Source: Acidobacteriota bacterium
GTDB lineage: Bacteria; Acidobacteriota; Terriglobia; Acidiferrales; UBA7541
Direction of reading: 5' to 3'
NCBI GenBank assembly: GCA_013289585.1
Contig: JABCZR010000015.1
Location: 62,001-126,000, forward strand
Length of the DNA: 64,000 nucleotides
Shown here in pieces: positions 35,819 to 44,604 of the stretch (position 1 is the first letter of the stretch; every line of letters starts with the position of its first letter). The translations under genes were made by a program, and so were the position numbers. The notes below the pieces were generated by a model, which did no database searches, was not told the DNA's origin, and worked only from the letters and a program-made list of their open reading frames with translations.

Positions 35819-37131
35819 CACGCAGCCTCCTTTTTGCTGGCCTTCACCGGAGTGCGGAAGACAATCGCGCGCTTTTCTTTTCGCAAATATTTTTGCGCCG
35901 CCGCCTGAATCTGTTCCCGTGTTACGGCAAGAAATCCATCGAGAATGGTGTTGACCAATTGCGGCTCGTTATCGAAAAGCGTGAAGCACGCCAGCAGATG
36001 CATCAACCCATACTTCGGCATGGCGCCGCCGCGGCCGCCTTCGAGTGTCGCGTAATAATCCGAGCGCCACTTCACTTTCAGTTGCTCCAATTCATCCGCG
36101 CTGATGCCGCGCTCCTGCACCTCGTGAATCACCGCATCGAACGCCGCCAGCGTGGCCTCGCTCGAATACTCCGGCTTGTGCATGATACGCGTGGTCAATT
36201 GACTCGGACCGTTGTAGCCGAAAATGTCGTCGATGCCGCCGTCGGCCTCCACGGCGATTTGTTTTTCGAGCACCAGCTCGCGATGCATCCGCCCCGCTCT
36301 GCCACCGTGCAGCGCTTGATCCAGCAGGGCCGTGGCGCACCAGTCAGCCGTCCGACGCGCCGGGAGCACGTAGCCGATGGCCATCGCCGGCAGCGTCCCG
36401 AATTTTTCCCCCACGTTGCCGCGGCGCTCTTCGGATTGCTCTGGCTCGCTGGGATCCGCGAACGGCGGGGCCCCTCCCGCCGGAATATCCGCGAAATATT
36501 TTTTCGCGAGGGTAATTCCCTCCTCCGCTTTCACATCTCCGAGCACCAGCAACACGGCGTTATTCGGGACGTAGTAGGTCTTGAAAAACGCCTGCACGTC
36601 TTTCAGATCCGCGGCGTCGAGATCCGCAAAATCGCCATAGAAATTGTGCGCGTTGGCCCAGTTGCGGAACGCCACGGGAGGCATATCCAGCCAGGGAAAA
36701 CCGCCGTATGGCTGGTTCATCACGTTGACGCGAACTTCTTCCTTCACGACGTCGCGCTGATTTTTCAGATTCTCGTCGTCCACTTTCAGAGCGCGCATGC
36801 GGTCGGCCTCCAGCCACAGCACGCGCTCGAGCGCATTCGACGGCACGGCTTCGTAATAATTGGTTACGTCGTAGGAAGTCGAACCGTTCAGCGTGCCGCC
36901 GCTCGAGTTGATCAGCTTGATGTGCTGCATCTTCGGCGCATTAGCCGAGCCTTGAAACATCATGTGCTCGAACAGGTGAGCGAATCCGCTGCGCCCTTGC
37001 GGCTCCAGCCGGAATCCGATTTTGTAGTACACGCCCACGGTCACCACCGGCGCAGTGGTGTCCGGCGCGATCACTACTTTCAATCCGTTCGAAAGAGTTG
37101 TGCTTTCGATTCCCACTTGCAGTGGTTTCAC
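35818..37131 (-). CDS. M16-family zinc metallopeptidase, catalytic subunit
   Basis: A 437-residue M16B peptidase. The inverted zinc motif HLFEH starts near residue 52 (SGFAHLFEHMMFQG), with the distal Glu in NQRDVVKEEVRVN about 75 residues later. The R/Y substrate clamp present in the partner protein is not obvious here (GGRAGRMHRELVLEKQIAVEADGG), so the two chains look complementary. The start overlaps the DUF2520 gene stop by four bases. Presumably an intracellular or periplasmic oligopeptidase; substrate unknown. Confidence 0.93.
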   Translation of the reverse strand: MKPLQVGIESTTLSNGLKVVIAPDTTAPVVTVGVYYKIGFRLEPQGRSGFAHLFEHMMFQGSANAPKMQHIKLINSSGGTLNGSTSYDVTNYYEAVPSNALERVLWLEADRMRALKVDDENLKNQRDVVKEEVRVNVMNQPYGGFPWLDMPPVAFRNWANAHNFYGDFADLDAADLKDVQAFFKTYYVPNNAVLLVLGDVKAEEGITLAKKYFADIPAGGAPPFADPSEPEQSEERRGNVGEKFGTLPAMAIGYVLPARRTADWCATALLDQALHGGRAGRMHRELVLEKQIAVEADGGIDDIFGYNGPSQLTTRIMHKPEYSSEATLAAFDAVIHEVQERGISADELEQLKVKWRSDYYATLEGGRGGAMPKYGLMHLLACFTLFDNEPQLVNTILDGFLAVTREQIQAAAQKYLRKEKRAIVFRTPVKASKKEAA

Positions 37132-38018
37132 GCGTTGCCCCCTATAACCCTCGATTTCTTCGCTGCGGTGATTTTTTTCAATTCGGCCAGCATCGCGCCG
37201 GCATCCTGCGAAAGCAGCCGCGCAGCCAAGCGAATCAGCACTTCATGCGCTTGGGCAAATTCTTCCGGGAAATCCTGCAAAGCATCCAGATGCGCTTTTA
37301 TAACCCTGAAATCTCCGCGAGAGAGAGGCCCGGTCCACGCCGCCCGCGGCCCGAGATGTTCCATATTTTCCAACACCTGCCGTGTCAATGTCAGTAGCGC
37401 TCGGGTGGCCTGGCTGCGTTTCATGCCGAGGGAAATCAGCAATTGTGCCGCGGCTTCTTCCACAGCCAGGACATTGGCCGCCGCCATCGTCGCGGCGGCG
37501 TGATACAAAACTTTTTTGCCGTTCGGAATTTTCACGGGCGATCCACCGAGCGAACGCGCGATTTGACGTGCCATGCTAACCGCCTGCGCGTCGCCTTCCA
37601 CTGCAAACATTCTGCCCTCCAGCGAGGGCACGGCCACGCCGCTGAACGATTGCAACGGATGGATGGATCCGACCGCCGCGCCGCAGGCTTTCACAGGATC
37701 CAAAACGAGGGCGTCCAGCGCGCCGCTGGTATGCAGCACAACTTTTGCGCGAAGTTCCTCGGCGCCAATGCGCGCCAGGTCCTGCGCCACAGCGGCAATC
37801 TCATCGTCGGGTGTGGCGATCAGGATCACGCGCGAGACGAGTATCAGCCGCGTCATGCCGGCGTGCGGTTTTCCCGCGCCGATGAAGCGGACGGCGCGCC
37901 GCGCGCTGGCCTCGTTCCGCGTGACAACCGCGCCAATCTTCCATCCCAGGTCGCGCAAGCAGCGCCCCAGTGCGCTCCCAACACGTCCCGCCCCGATGAT
38001 AGCCAAGCTATTTTCCAT
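37128..38018 (-). CDS. DUF2520 Rossmann-like oxidoreductase
   Basis: A 296-residue protein with an N-terminal NAD(P)-binding motif (AIIGAGRVGSALGRCLRDLGW, residues 6-26), VILIATPDDEIAAVAQDLA near residue 68, VLHTSGALDALVL near 93, SIHPLQSF near 118 and an all-helical DUF2520 C-terminal domain. The fold resembles pyrroline-5-carboxylate reductase and ketopantoate reductase, but the substrate is unknown. First gene of the operon with the two M16 subunits. Confidence 0.88.
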   Translation of the reverse strand: MENSLAIIGAGRVGSALGRCLRDLGWKIGAVVTRNEASARRAVRFIGAGKPHAGMTRLILVSRVILIATPDDEIAAVAQDLARIGAEELRAKVVLHTSGALDALVLDPVKACGAAVGSIHPLQSFSGVAVPSLEGRMFAVEGDAQAVSMARQIARSLGGSPVKIPNGKKVLYHAAATMAAANVLAVEEAAAQLLISLGMKRSQATRALLTLTRQVLENMEHLGPRAAWTGPLSRGDFRVIKAHLDALQDFPEEFAQAHEVLIRLAARLLSQDAGAMLAELKKITAAKKSRVIGGNA

Positions 38019-38061
38019 CTCGTGTTAGCATAACCTGAGGTCAGCGCCAGCACCAATTTCC

Positions 38062-39216
38062 ATGCATCTTTTCGGACTCCTCGTCTTTGGTTTCATCGCA
38101 TTTTTCTGGCTTACCCACGGCCTCCGCGTTGCTTACGGCGCTTTCCGGCTTCCCTGGCTGAGGGATTTCGCGCCGGCCGCCGATGCGGAGTGTCCGCGCA
38201 TTTCGCTTCTTTTTGCGGCGCGCGACGAGGAAGAAAAGCTTCCCGGCGCGCTCGCAACGCTGATGGAAATTGACTATCCGAACCTCGAAGTCATCGCGGT
38301 GGATGACCGTTCGAACGACGCGACGGGGCAGATACTCGACGAATTTGCTGCCGCGCATCCGCGGCTGCGTGTCGTGCATGTTACGGACCTGCCGCAGGGC
38401 TGGCTGGGCAAACCTCACGCGTTGCAAAAGGCGTTCGAATCATCCACCGGCGATTGGCTGCTCTTCACCGATGCGGATGTGCGCTTCAAGCCCGATTCCA
38501 TTCGCCGCGCGATTGCGCTGGTGAAACAGCGCAACCTGGACCACCTCTCGCTTTTTGGCGACGTGGAAATGATCGGTTTCTGGGAAAAAGTGCTCATCAC
38601 ATTTTTCGCTTTTCTCTTCCACATTGCCAGCGATCCTTACCGCGTCAGCAATCCACATTCTCGTTTTTACGTGGGAGTGGGCGCTTTTCAGCTGGTCAGG
38701 CGCTCGGCCTATGAAGCCAGCGGAACGCACCGCCGGCTGGCGATGGAAGTGATCGATGACATGAAACTGGGAAAAATCATCAAGCAATCGGGCTTTCGTT
38801 CAGGAGTGGGAATCGCGCAGGATAGCGTGGCCGTTCGCTGGCACGCGGGGGTCGGCAATCTTGTCCGCGGGGTGACCAAGAACTTTTTCGCCGGCGCCGG
38901 GTACAACCTTGGGGTTGTCGCGCTGGGAATCACCGGCCTGCTGCTTCTCAATGTGGCGCCCTTTTTTGGCGTCTTGCTCGGCCACGGCTGGATTCGAATC
39001 TTCGCGGCCGCGGCGCTCGCGCTGATTCTCTGCTTCCACACCGGCGTCGCGGTGACCATGCGCGTCTCGCCACTCTATTCGCTCACCCACACACTCGGCG
39101 CCATCCTGTTGAGTTACATGCTGCTGCGCTCGACGTTCGTCACGTTGAAGCAAGGCGGCATCGTCTGGCGCGGCACATTTTATCCACTCGAAGAATTGAA
39201 GCGGGGCAGCGTCTAG
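38062..39216 (+). CDS. Membrane glycosyltransferase, family 2 (HpnB/CrtQ-like)
   Basis: A 384-residue GT2 enzyme with an N-terminal membrane anchor ([22 protein letters not shown]), then the GT-A domain: [32 protein letters not shown] near residue 78, the metal-binding DAD in [11 protein letters not shown] near 137 and ED-like VIDDMKLG near 232. Three to four C-terminal membrane helices follow. The layout resembles HpnB of hopanoid clusters and carotenoid glycosyltransferases, but no such genes surround it. Its last four bases overlap the convergent uvrB stop. Confidence 0.88.
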   Translation: MHLFGLLVFGFIAFFWLTHGLRVAYGAFRLPWLRDFAPAADAECPRISLLFAARDEEEKLPGALATLMEIDYPNLEVIAVDDRSNDATGQILDEFAAAHPRLRVVHVTDLPQGWLGKPHALQKAFESSTGDWLLFTDADVRFKPDSIRRAIALVKQRNLDHLSLFGDVEMIGFWEKVLITFFAFLFHIASDPYRVSNPHSRFYVGVGAFQLVRRSAYEASGTHRRLAMEVIDDMKLGKIIKQSGFRSGVGIAQDSVAVRWHAGVGNLVRGVTKNFFAGAGYNLGVVALGITGLLLLNVAPFFGVLLGHGWIRIFAAAALALILCFHTGVAVTMRVSPLYSLTHTLGAILLSYMLLRSTFVTLKQGGIVWRGTFYPLEELKRGSV

Positions 39217-41261
39217 CTCGCAGAGTCAGAAGCTGCAGTGGCAGATGCGGTGGAAAACAGCCCGGATAAATCCTTCTGCTTCAGCGAACGGATGCGATCG
39301 CGCAGTTGAGCTGCCTTCTCGAATTCAAACTTTTTGGCGGCTTCGCGCATTTGGGTCTCGAGCTGCTGTAAGACTTCCGCGAGCTGCACTTCGCTCTTGA
39401 TATTGGCCGCGGCGGCATCCAGCCCGGCGTCATCGATCGGCACGGTCACGTAATCCGCTTCGACAATTCTCGCCAGGTCCATATCCACGGACTTGATGAT
39501 GGACATCGGCGTAATGTTATTTTCCGTGTTGTAGGCCACCTGTTTCGCACGCCGGCGGTTGGTTTCGTCGATGGCCTGATTCATGGAATCGGTCCGGCGA
39601 TCCGCATATAAGATTGCCCGGCCCTCGACATTGCGCGCGCAGCGGCCGATGGTTTGAATCAACGACGTGGTACTGCGCAAGAATCCTTCTTTATCCGCGT
39701 CCAGAACGGCGACCAGCGATACTTCCGGCAAATCCAATCCTTCGCGCAGCAAGTTGATGCCGATCAGCACGTCGAATTCCCCACGGCGCAAATCACGCAG
39801 AATTTTGATGCGGTCGAGCGTTTCCACTTCCGAATGCAGGTAACGGCATTTCACGCCAATCTCCGAAAAATATTCGGACAGATCCTCGGCCATTCGTTTG
39901 GTCAGCGTGGTCACCAGCACGCGCTCGTTTTTCTCCGCACGCACGCGAATTTCTTCCAGCAGATCGTCTACTTGCCCCTTCACCGGGCGGATCTCGACCT
40001 GAGGATCGACCAATCCCGTGGGACGAATTACCTGCTCGACGACTTCGCCGCCCGCGCGCGTCAGCTCGTACGGCCCCGGCGTGGCGGAGACGTACACTAC
40101 CTGATTCATGCGGTGTTCAAATTCTTCAAAGGTAAGCGGCCGGTTGTCCAGCGCCGAGGGCATTCGAAAGCCGTAATCCACCAGCGTTTGCTTGCGCGCG
40201 CGGTCGCCGTTGAACATGCCGCGCACTTGCCCGACGGTCTGGTGCGATTCGTCGATGAACATCAAGAAATCCTGCGGCACGTAGTCCAGCAGCGTCGGGG
40301 GCGCTTCGCCTGGCAGCCGTCCGCTTAAGTGGCGCGAATAATTCTCGACGCCGTGGCAATAGCCGATGGTACGCATCATTTCGATGTCAAACATCGTGCG
40401 TTGCACGACGCGCTGGGCTTCGACGAATTTTCCCTGCTTCTCCAGCTCCTTCTTCCACCACCACAGCTCTTCCTGGATCGTTACGATGGCGCGGTCGCGT
40501 TGTTCCTGCGGCATCACATAGTGCGTTTTTGGAAAGATCGTTACCTGAGGCAAATCTTCCTGGCCTGATTTCACTTCGCCGGTCAGGGGATCGATCTGTC
40601 GGATGGAATCGATCTGCTCGCCCCACATCTCCAGGCGGAAGCCTTCGTCCTGATACGGTGGGTAGATCTCGATCATGTCGCCGCGCACGCGAAATGTACC
40701 GCGGCGCAAATCTTCCGATCGCTCATATTGAACGTCCACCAAGCGGCGCAGAAGCGCCTCACGCGAAGTCTGCTGCCCTTTCACCAGGGTGATCAGCATT
40801 CCGTAATAGGCTTCGGGCGAGCCGATGCCGTAAATGCAGGAAACGGACGCGACGATCACGACGTCGCGCCGTTCGAAAAGCGATCGCGTCGCACTCATGC
40901 GCAGCTTGTCCAGCTCGTCGTTAATGGTCGCTTCTTTGTCGATGTAAATATCCGCGGAGGGAACGTAAGCTTCCGGCTGGTAGAAATCGTAGTAGCTGAC
41001 GAAATATTCGACGGCATTCTCCGGGAAAAACCCCTTGAACTCATGGTACAGCTGCGCCGCCAGCGTCTTATTGTGCGCCAGCACCAGCGCGGGACGGTTG
41101 GCCTGCTCGATCAACTTCGCCATGGTGAAGGTTTTGCCCGAGCCCGTCACGCCCAGCAGGACCTGATGGTTCGCGCCCGCTTCCAGGCCGCGATAGAGCT
41201 GTTCAATCGCCGCCGGCTGATCGCCCCGCGGCTGGTAGTTGCTATGGAGCTTGAATTTCAT
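39213..41261 (-). CDS. uvrB: Excinuclease ABC subunit UvrB
   Basis: DNA-damage verification helicase of nucleotide excision repair, 682 residues. Walker A is [14 protein letters not shown] near residue 38, the beta-hairpin is [12 protein letters not shown] near 93, DESH lies in [12 protein letters not shown] near 337, helicase motif VI is QTIGRCARN, and the C-terminal UvrC-binding UVR motif is [24 protein letters not shown]. Full length. AGGAG precedes the ATG, adjacent to a leader hairpin. Confidence 0.98.
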   Translation of the reverse strand: MKFKLHSNYQPRGDQPAAIEQLYRGLEAGANHQVLLGVTGSGKTFTMAKLIEQANRPALVLAHNKTLAAQLYHEFKGFFPENAVEYFVSYYDFYQPEAYVPSADIYIDKEATINDELDKLRMSATRSLFERRDVVIVASVSCIYGIGSPEAYYGMLITLVKGQQTSREALLRRLVDVQYERSEDLRRGTFRVRGDMIEIYPPYQDEGFRLEMWGEQIDSIRQIDPLTGEVKSGQEDLPQVTIFPKTHYVMPQEQRDRAIVTIQEELWWWKKELEKQGKFVEAQRVVQRTMFDIEMMRTIGYCHGVENYSRHLSGRLPGEAPPTLLDYVPQDFLMFIDESHQTVGQVRGMFNGDRARKQTLVDYGFRMPSALDNRPLTFEEFEHRMNQVVYVSATPGPYELTRAGGEVVEQVIRPTGLVDPQVEIRPVKGQVDDLLEEIRVRAEKNERVLVTTLTKRMAEDLSEYFSEIGVKCRYLHSEVETLDRIKILRDLRRGEFDVLIGINLLREGLDLPEVSLVAVLDADKEGFLRSTTSLIQTIGRCARNVEGRAILYADRRTDSMNQAIDETNRRRAKQVAYNTENNITPMSIIKSVDMDLARIVEADYVTVPIDDAGLDAAAANIKSEVQLAEVLQQLETQMREAAKKFEFEKAAQLRDRIRSLKQKDLSGLFSTASATAASDSAS

Positions 41262-41275
41262 GGGACCGGTCTCCT

Positions 41276-41311
41276 GCAGCCCTGACAGGGGCTGCCGAAA
41301 CCCCCATTATA
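41276..41311 (-). promoter_or_regulatory. uvrB -10 box and leader hairpin
   Basis: On the minus strand TATAAT (41306-41311) is followed by a GCAGCCC/GGGCTGC stem (arms 41289-41295 and 41276-41282, 6-base loop). This ends beside the AGGAG ribosome site of uvrB. No good -35 box is visible. The stem could influence translation or be a repressor site. Confidence 0.4.
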
Positions 41312-41472
41312 CTCCGGCATGCAAGCTTTGGCGTTTGGCTCTCGAATCAAGGAGCAGGCCGTTTCCGCCGAAGGCACTGACGGAACGCCGACAGAACAGC
41401 AGCGCGCTGTGATGTGGACTCAGCAAGGAAGGGTAAACGGGAGAAGTATTGCGGCGAAGATTCGCCTCGGTC

Positions 41473-42507
41473 CTATTTCTTTTTGCCTTTTTTGTCCTTC
41501 TTGTGCTTTTTCTTTTTTTTATCGTCGCTCCCAAGGGCCAATCTTTCAGCCCCCTTCATCTTATGCTCCTTGAGCTCATTGAGAAGGCCTTCGTCCGTCA
41601 AATCGAGCGGGTGCGAGTGTTTCCAGTCGTGTTTTGCAATCTTCGAGAGGCGTTTGACGACGTGTTTGTCGTCCACCGCGATGGCCAGTTCCCTGCGAGT
41701 ATCAAAGCTTCCGGGCGCCAGGTTGATGGAGCCCACGATGGCGCGGGCATGGTCGGCCAGGAGCATCTTGGCGTGGAGTTTAAGGTGTTTCAATTTGTGA
41801 ATCTTGATGCCGACATCCTCCATGATGCGCATCCCGCCGACAGCTTCCACCAATTTTTCCTTTTTCAGTTTGTGCGGAGGACGGGCCATGATGTGAACTT
41901 TCACACCACGGTTTGCCGCGCGGACCAGGCGTTCAATAATAACGGCATCCTGATAGCGCTCGTTCTGCAGAAAGATGGATTCCTTGGCGCCGTCGATAAA
42001 TTCGGCAATGCGCTCGCGACCGTTGCCGCAGCACCAGATGAGATGCGAATTCTCGGTCCCTCGAAAGGGCTTTCGATTCCAGTCGGCCTCGAAGCATTCG
42101 ATGATTTCGGCAACTTCGTGGGCATGAGAAGTGACGATGGCGTAATCGCGAGTTTCAGTAAGGTTCTTCGTTTCCCAGTTCAGAGATTTCACAAATGCGG
42201 TCTCGTCATCCACTACCATGGACTTTTCGTGGGTGACGTCGTACTCGGGGTTGCTGTCGATGACTTTGACACCCGCAGCCACCAGCTTTTTGTGAGACTC
42301 CTTGTTTTCCGATTCACCGCTGCGGCGGGCAGGGTTCAGCATGATGCGCACCTGCACGCCGCGATGCTGGGCGGCGATCACGGCCTTCAGAAGAGAGGGA
42401 TCCGAGAAAAGGAACATTTTGACGCGCAGCGACTTTGTCGCGCCGTTGATGGCGTCCAGAATCGGCTTGGACGAATCGTCAGGCATAACGATGAGGGAAC
42501 GAGACAC
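41473..42507 (-). CDS. Phospholipase D-family protein with a lysine-rich tail
   Basis: A 344-residue protein with two PLD domains: HEKSMVVDDETAFVKSLN near residue 93 and HAKMLLADHARAIVGSINL near 246. Both have HxK followed by Asp and the downstream Ser/Asn. The last 17 residues are almost all Lys with Asp/His/Gly (KKKKKHKKDKKGKKK), suggesting nucleic acid or membrane phosphate binding. No signal peptide, so a cytoplasmic nuclease or cardiolipin-synthase-like role are both possible. The family call is firm, the substrate open. Confidence 0.88.
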   Translation of the reverse strand: MSRSLIVMPDDSSKPILDAINGATKSLRVKMFLFSDPSLLKAVIAAQHRGVQVRIMLNPARRSGESENKESHKKLVAAGVKVIDSNPEYDVTHEKSMVVDDETAFVKSLNWETKNLTETRDYAIVTSHAHEVAEIIECFEADWNRKPFRGTENSHLIWCCGNGRERIAEFIDGAKESIFLQNERYQDAVIIERLVRAANRGVKVHIMARPPHKLKKEKLVEAVGGMRIMEDVGIKIHKLKHLKLHAKMLLADHARAIVGSINLAPGSFDTRRELAIAVDDKHVVKRLSKIAKHDWKHSHPLDLTDEGLLNELKEHKMKGAERLALGSDDKKKKKHKKDKKGKKK

Positions 42508-42757
42508 TGGGCCTCCTTGAGATGGCGAGAGATCACTCCAGCCGCGGTTCGGTGATTAGCACATTGAAAAACTAGTGCTCATTCAGAGGGCGTTCCACTG
42601 TCAAAAGTAACAGTGAGCGGGCTTCGCCGGATCGAGCTAAAACCGCAATTTACGGGCCTTTTCATCGCATCGAGGACGGGCCGTTCTCGTTCGCGGCGGC
42701 AGGGCCGTGGTAGATTATGCGACGGCTGCCAGATTCTCGCAATTTGAGGAAACCTCT

Positions 42758-43474
42758 ATGTCTAAAGCCAGACCAACCACCGGAGCCGACGGACGTCCGC
42801 TCCCCATCCTGCCGCCGGAGCGTGACGCGCGCGTTTGGGCGCGGCTGGTGCGCGTGATGTTTTACACCCCGGGTTTCATGGGCCTGCTGCTCATCAAAGC
42901 AGGCGAGCCGACAAGCTTTGGCATCACAGTAGAGCTGCTGATGTTGTCCAGCGCGTCGGCCATCGTCGGCGGACTCTTTATCGCCTCGGAATCAACTGAC
43001 AAGGGCGCCGATCAGTCGTCCAAGGTTGGCGTGTGGAGCGGGGCGCTGGTGCTCGAGTTACTCTGCGTGGTGTCTTTCTTGTGCGCGATACCATCGCTGT
43101 TCCATGAATTGGCGCACAGCAGGCTTGTGCACGACGTGGCCCCCGGCACCGCCGCGGTCGCGCTGGGTGCCTCCGAACTTCTGCCGGCGGTAGCGATCCT
43201 GCCGTTCCTGCTCTACCAGTTGGCCGGGTTTGGCACCGTACATTTTGTCGTGCCGAAGGCGGTGAACTGGGTCATTAACTTGCTCATTCTCTGCCTGATC
43301 ATCGCCAGCTATATCGCCTACCGCGAAGGCGACTATGGGATGGAAAAGGGGTTCGCTGGGACGCTGGTTCTCATCATGGCGATTACCGTGTTCTATGGAG
43401 TGCTCAAATTGAGGCAGATGCAGGCGGCCTTCGACGCGAATTGCCCGCCGAAGGAGCCGAAAGAGGCGAAGTAG
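42758..43474 (+). CDS. Hypothetical membrane protein
   Basis: A 238-residue protein I do not recognise. A hydrophilic N-terminus (about 25 residues) precedes five or six hydrophobic segments, with the central loop LFHELAHSRLVHDVAPG, and a charged tail ending PPKEPKEAK. GAGGAAA lies eight bases before ATG 42758. It is flanked by divergent PLD and convergent genes, so it is monocistronic. In the upstream gap a small inverted repeat CACTGT-N8-ACAGTG (42596-42615) could be an operator. Confidence 0.72.
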   Translation: MSKARPTTGADGRPLPILPPERDARVWARLVRVMFYTPGFMGLLLIKAGEPTSFGITVELLMLSSASAIVGGLFIASESTDKGADQSSKVGVWSGALVLELLCVVSFLCAIPSLFHELAHSRLVHDVAPGTAAVALGASELLPAVAILPFLLYQLAGFGTVHFVVPKAVNWVINLLILCLIIASYIAYREGDYGMEKGFAGTLVLIMAITVFYGVLKLRQMQAAFDANCPPKEPKEAK

Positions 43475-43567
43475 CCGCGTCAGGCGCGATCTGATCCCGG
43501 GCGGAGTATTTTAACTATCGTTGCAGTGAGATTGCTCGGAGCTTTGGCGCTGACTCCAGCCGCCGCA

Positions 43568-44545
43568 TCAGGGGCGAATAACCGGGGCCGCGAATACCAG
43601 GAGCACTTCCGAGTGGCTGTTGGCGTCGACGTTGTAACGCACGCGGTTTGAGCCATCGGACTTTGCCACGGTGACATCCATCAGCTGGCTGGCGTTTTCG
43701 GTGGCGCGGACCACCAAGCCGGTGGTCAATGAAATATAGGTGATGATTTCGTTGGAACCTCGCGCCGTGCCCGTGGTCTTCAAATCATGGATCTTGAAAT
43801 CGTCTGGCGTCGCATCCTTCGGGGAGGACTTCTGCTTTAGCGATGCCGTCGTCAACAGCACCGCGCAGGTATCGGAAACGCCGGTCCCAGATGAGACTTC
43901 GCCCATGAGCGAAAGCTGGCTGGCCCGGCACGGCTCGTTTTGTACGTATTGCGATTCCCGCTCCCAGACCAGGGACGCAATCGGCGCGCTCGCCGGTTCC
44001 GGCTGTTCGGACTTCCATTTCTCGCCAAGTTTCGCGCCGTTGACCGGAAGCGTCCACGCCAGCGCGAAGCGCGCCACCCATTCACGCCAGGCTTGCTGCT
44101 GCTCGGGAGAGAGCGAATCCAAGCCGCTTACTTTTTCCACCGAACCGTTTGAAGAAATTGTAAATTCCACGGTTTTAGGGTCAGAAACATCGCGCGGAAT
44201 CCGGCCATCGGGTTCCTGGCCGTCCGGCTTTTTTAACTGTGCGCTGGAATCCAGATTGCGAAAAAATGCTCGCGCATGAATGGCAGCTTTGCCACCGGCC
44301 ACTTGCGAGTCCAGGACATCAATCTGAAGCACGCCATGCGCATCCAACTGCGAACTACTCGGCGCCATCGGCGTGGCGACATTGCTCTCTGTCTTTACGT
44401 TTCTATCGCTGTGGTAGCGGATCATGTAAGTGAATGTCTGCCCAGCCTGCAGCCTCGGCAGAAGGCTGACACGATTGTCGCCCGAGCCCGCAGCGGCAAC
44501 CGCCAGGAGAAGTATTCCCGCAATGAGTTGAATCGTGTTTTTCAT
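43568..44545 (-). CDS. Hypothetical secreted protein
   Basis: A 325-residue protein with a signal peptide (MKNTIQLIAGILLLAVAAAGSG) and a mostly beta-stranded body. It reads TFTYMIRYHSDRNVKTESN early, VEFTISSNGSVEKVSGLDSLSPEQQQAWREWVARFALAWTLP in the middle, and ITYISLTTGLVVRATENASQLMDVTVAK near the end. It resembles the DUF6263-like secreted proteins in style, but I cannot name a family with confidence. The ATG at 44545 is chosen because the signal peptide begins there. Probably periplasmic or envelope-associated. Confidence 0.75.
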   Translation of the reverse strand: MKNTIQLIAGILLLAVAAAGSGDNRVSLLPRLQAGQTFTYMIRYHSDRNVKTESNVATPMAPSSSQLDAHGVLQIDVLDSQVAGGKAAIHARAFFRNLDSSAQLKKPDGQEPDGRIPRDVSDPKTVEFTISSNGSVEKVSGLDSLSPEQQQAWREWVARFALAWTLPVNGAKLGEKWKSEQPEPASAPIASLVWERESQYVQNEPCRASQLSLMGEVSSGTGVSDTCAVLLTTASLKQKSSPKDATPDDFKIHDLKTTGTARGSNEIITYISLTTGLVVRATENASQLMDVTVAKSDGSNRVRYNVDANSHSEVLLVFAAPVIRP

Positions 44546-44604
44546 AACCGATTCGATGCTTTCACCGCCGCGCATTCGAACGAACCGATTCGAACGTTCG
44601 AATC

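Noticed and set aside
35746-37503. Plus-strand frame of 585 codons antisense to the M16 peptidase genes
   Set aside because: Opposite two clear M16 genes and spanning their junction; composition typical of an antisense shadow.
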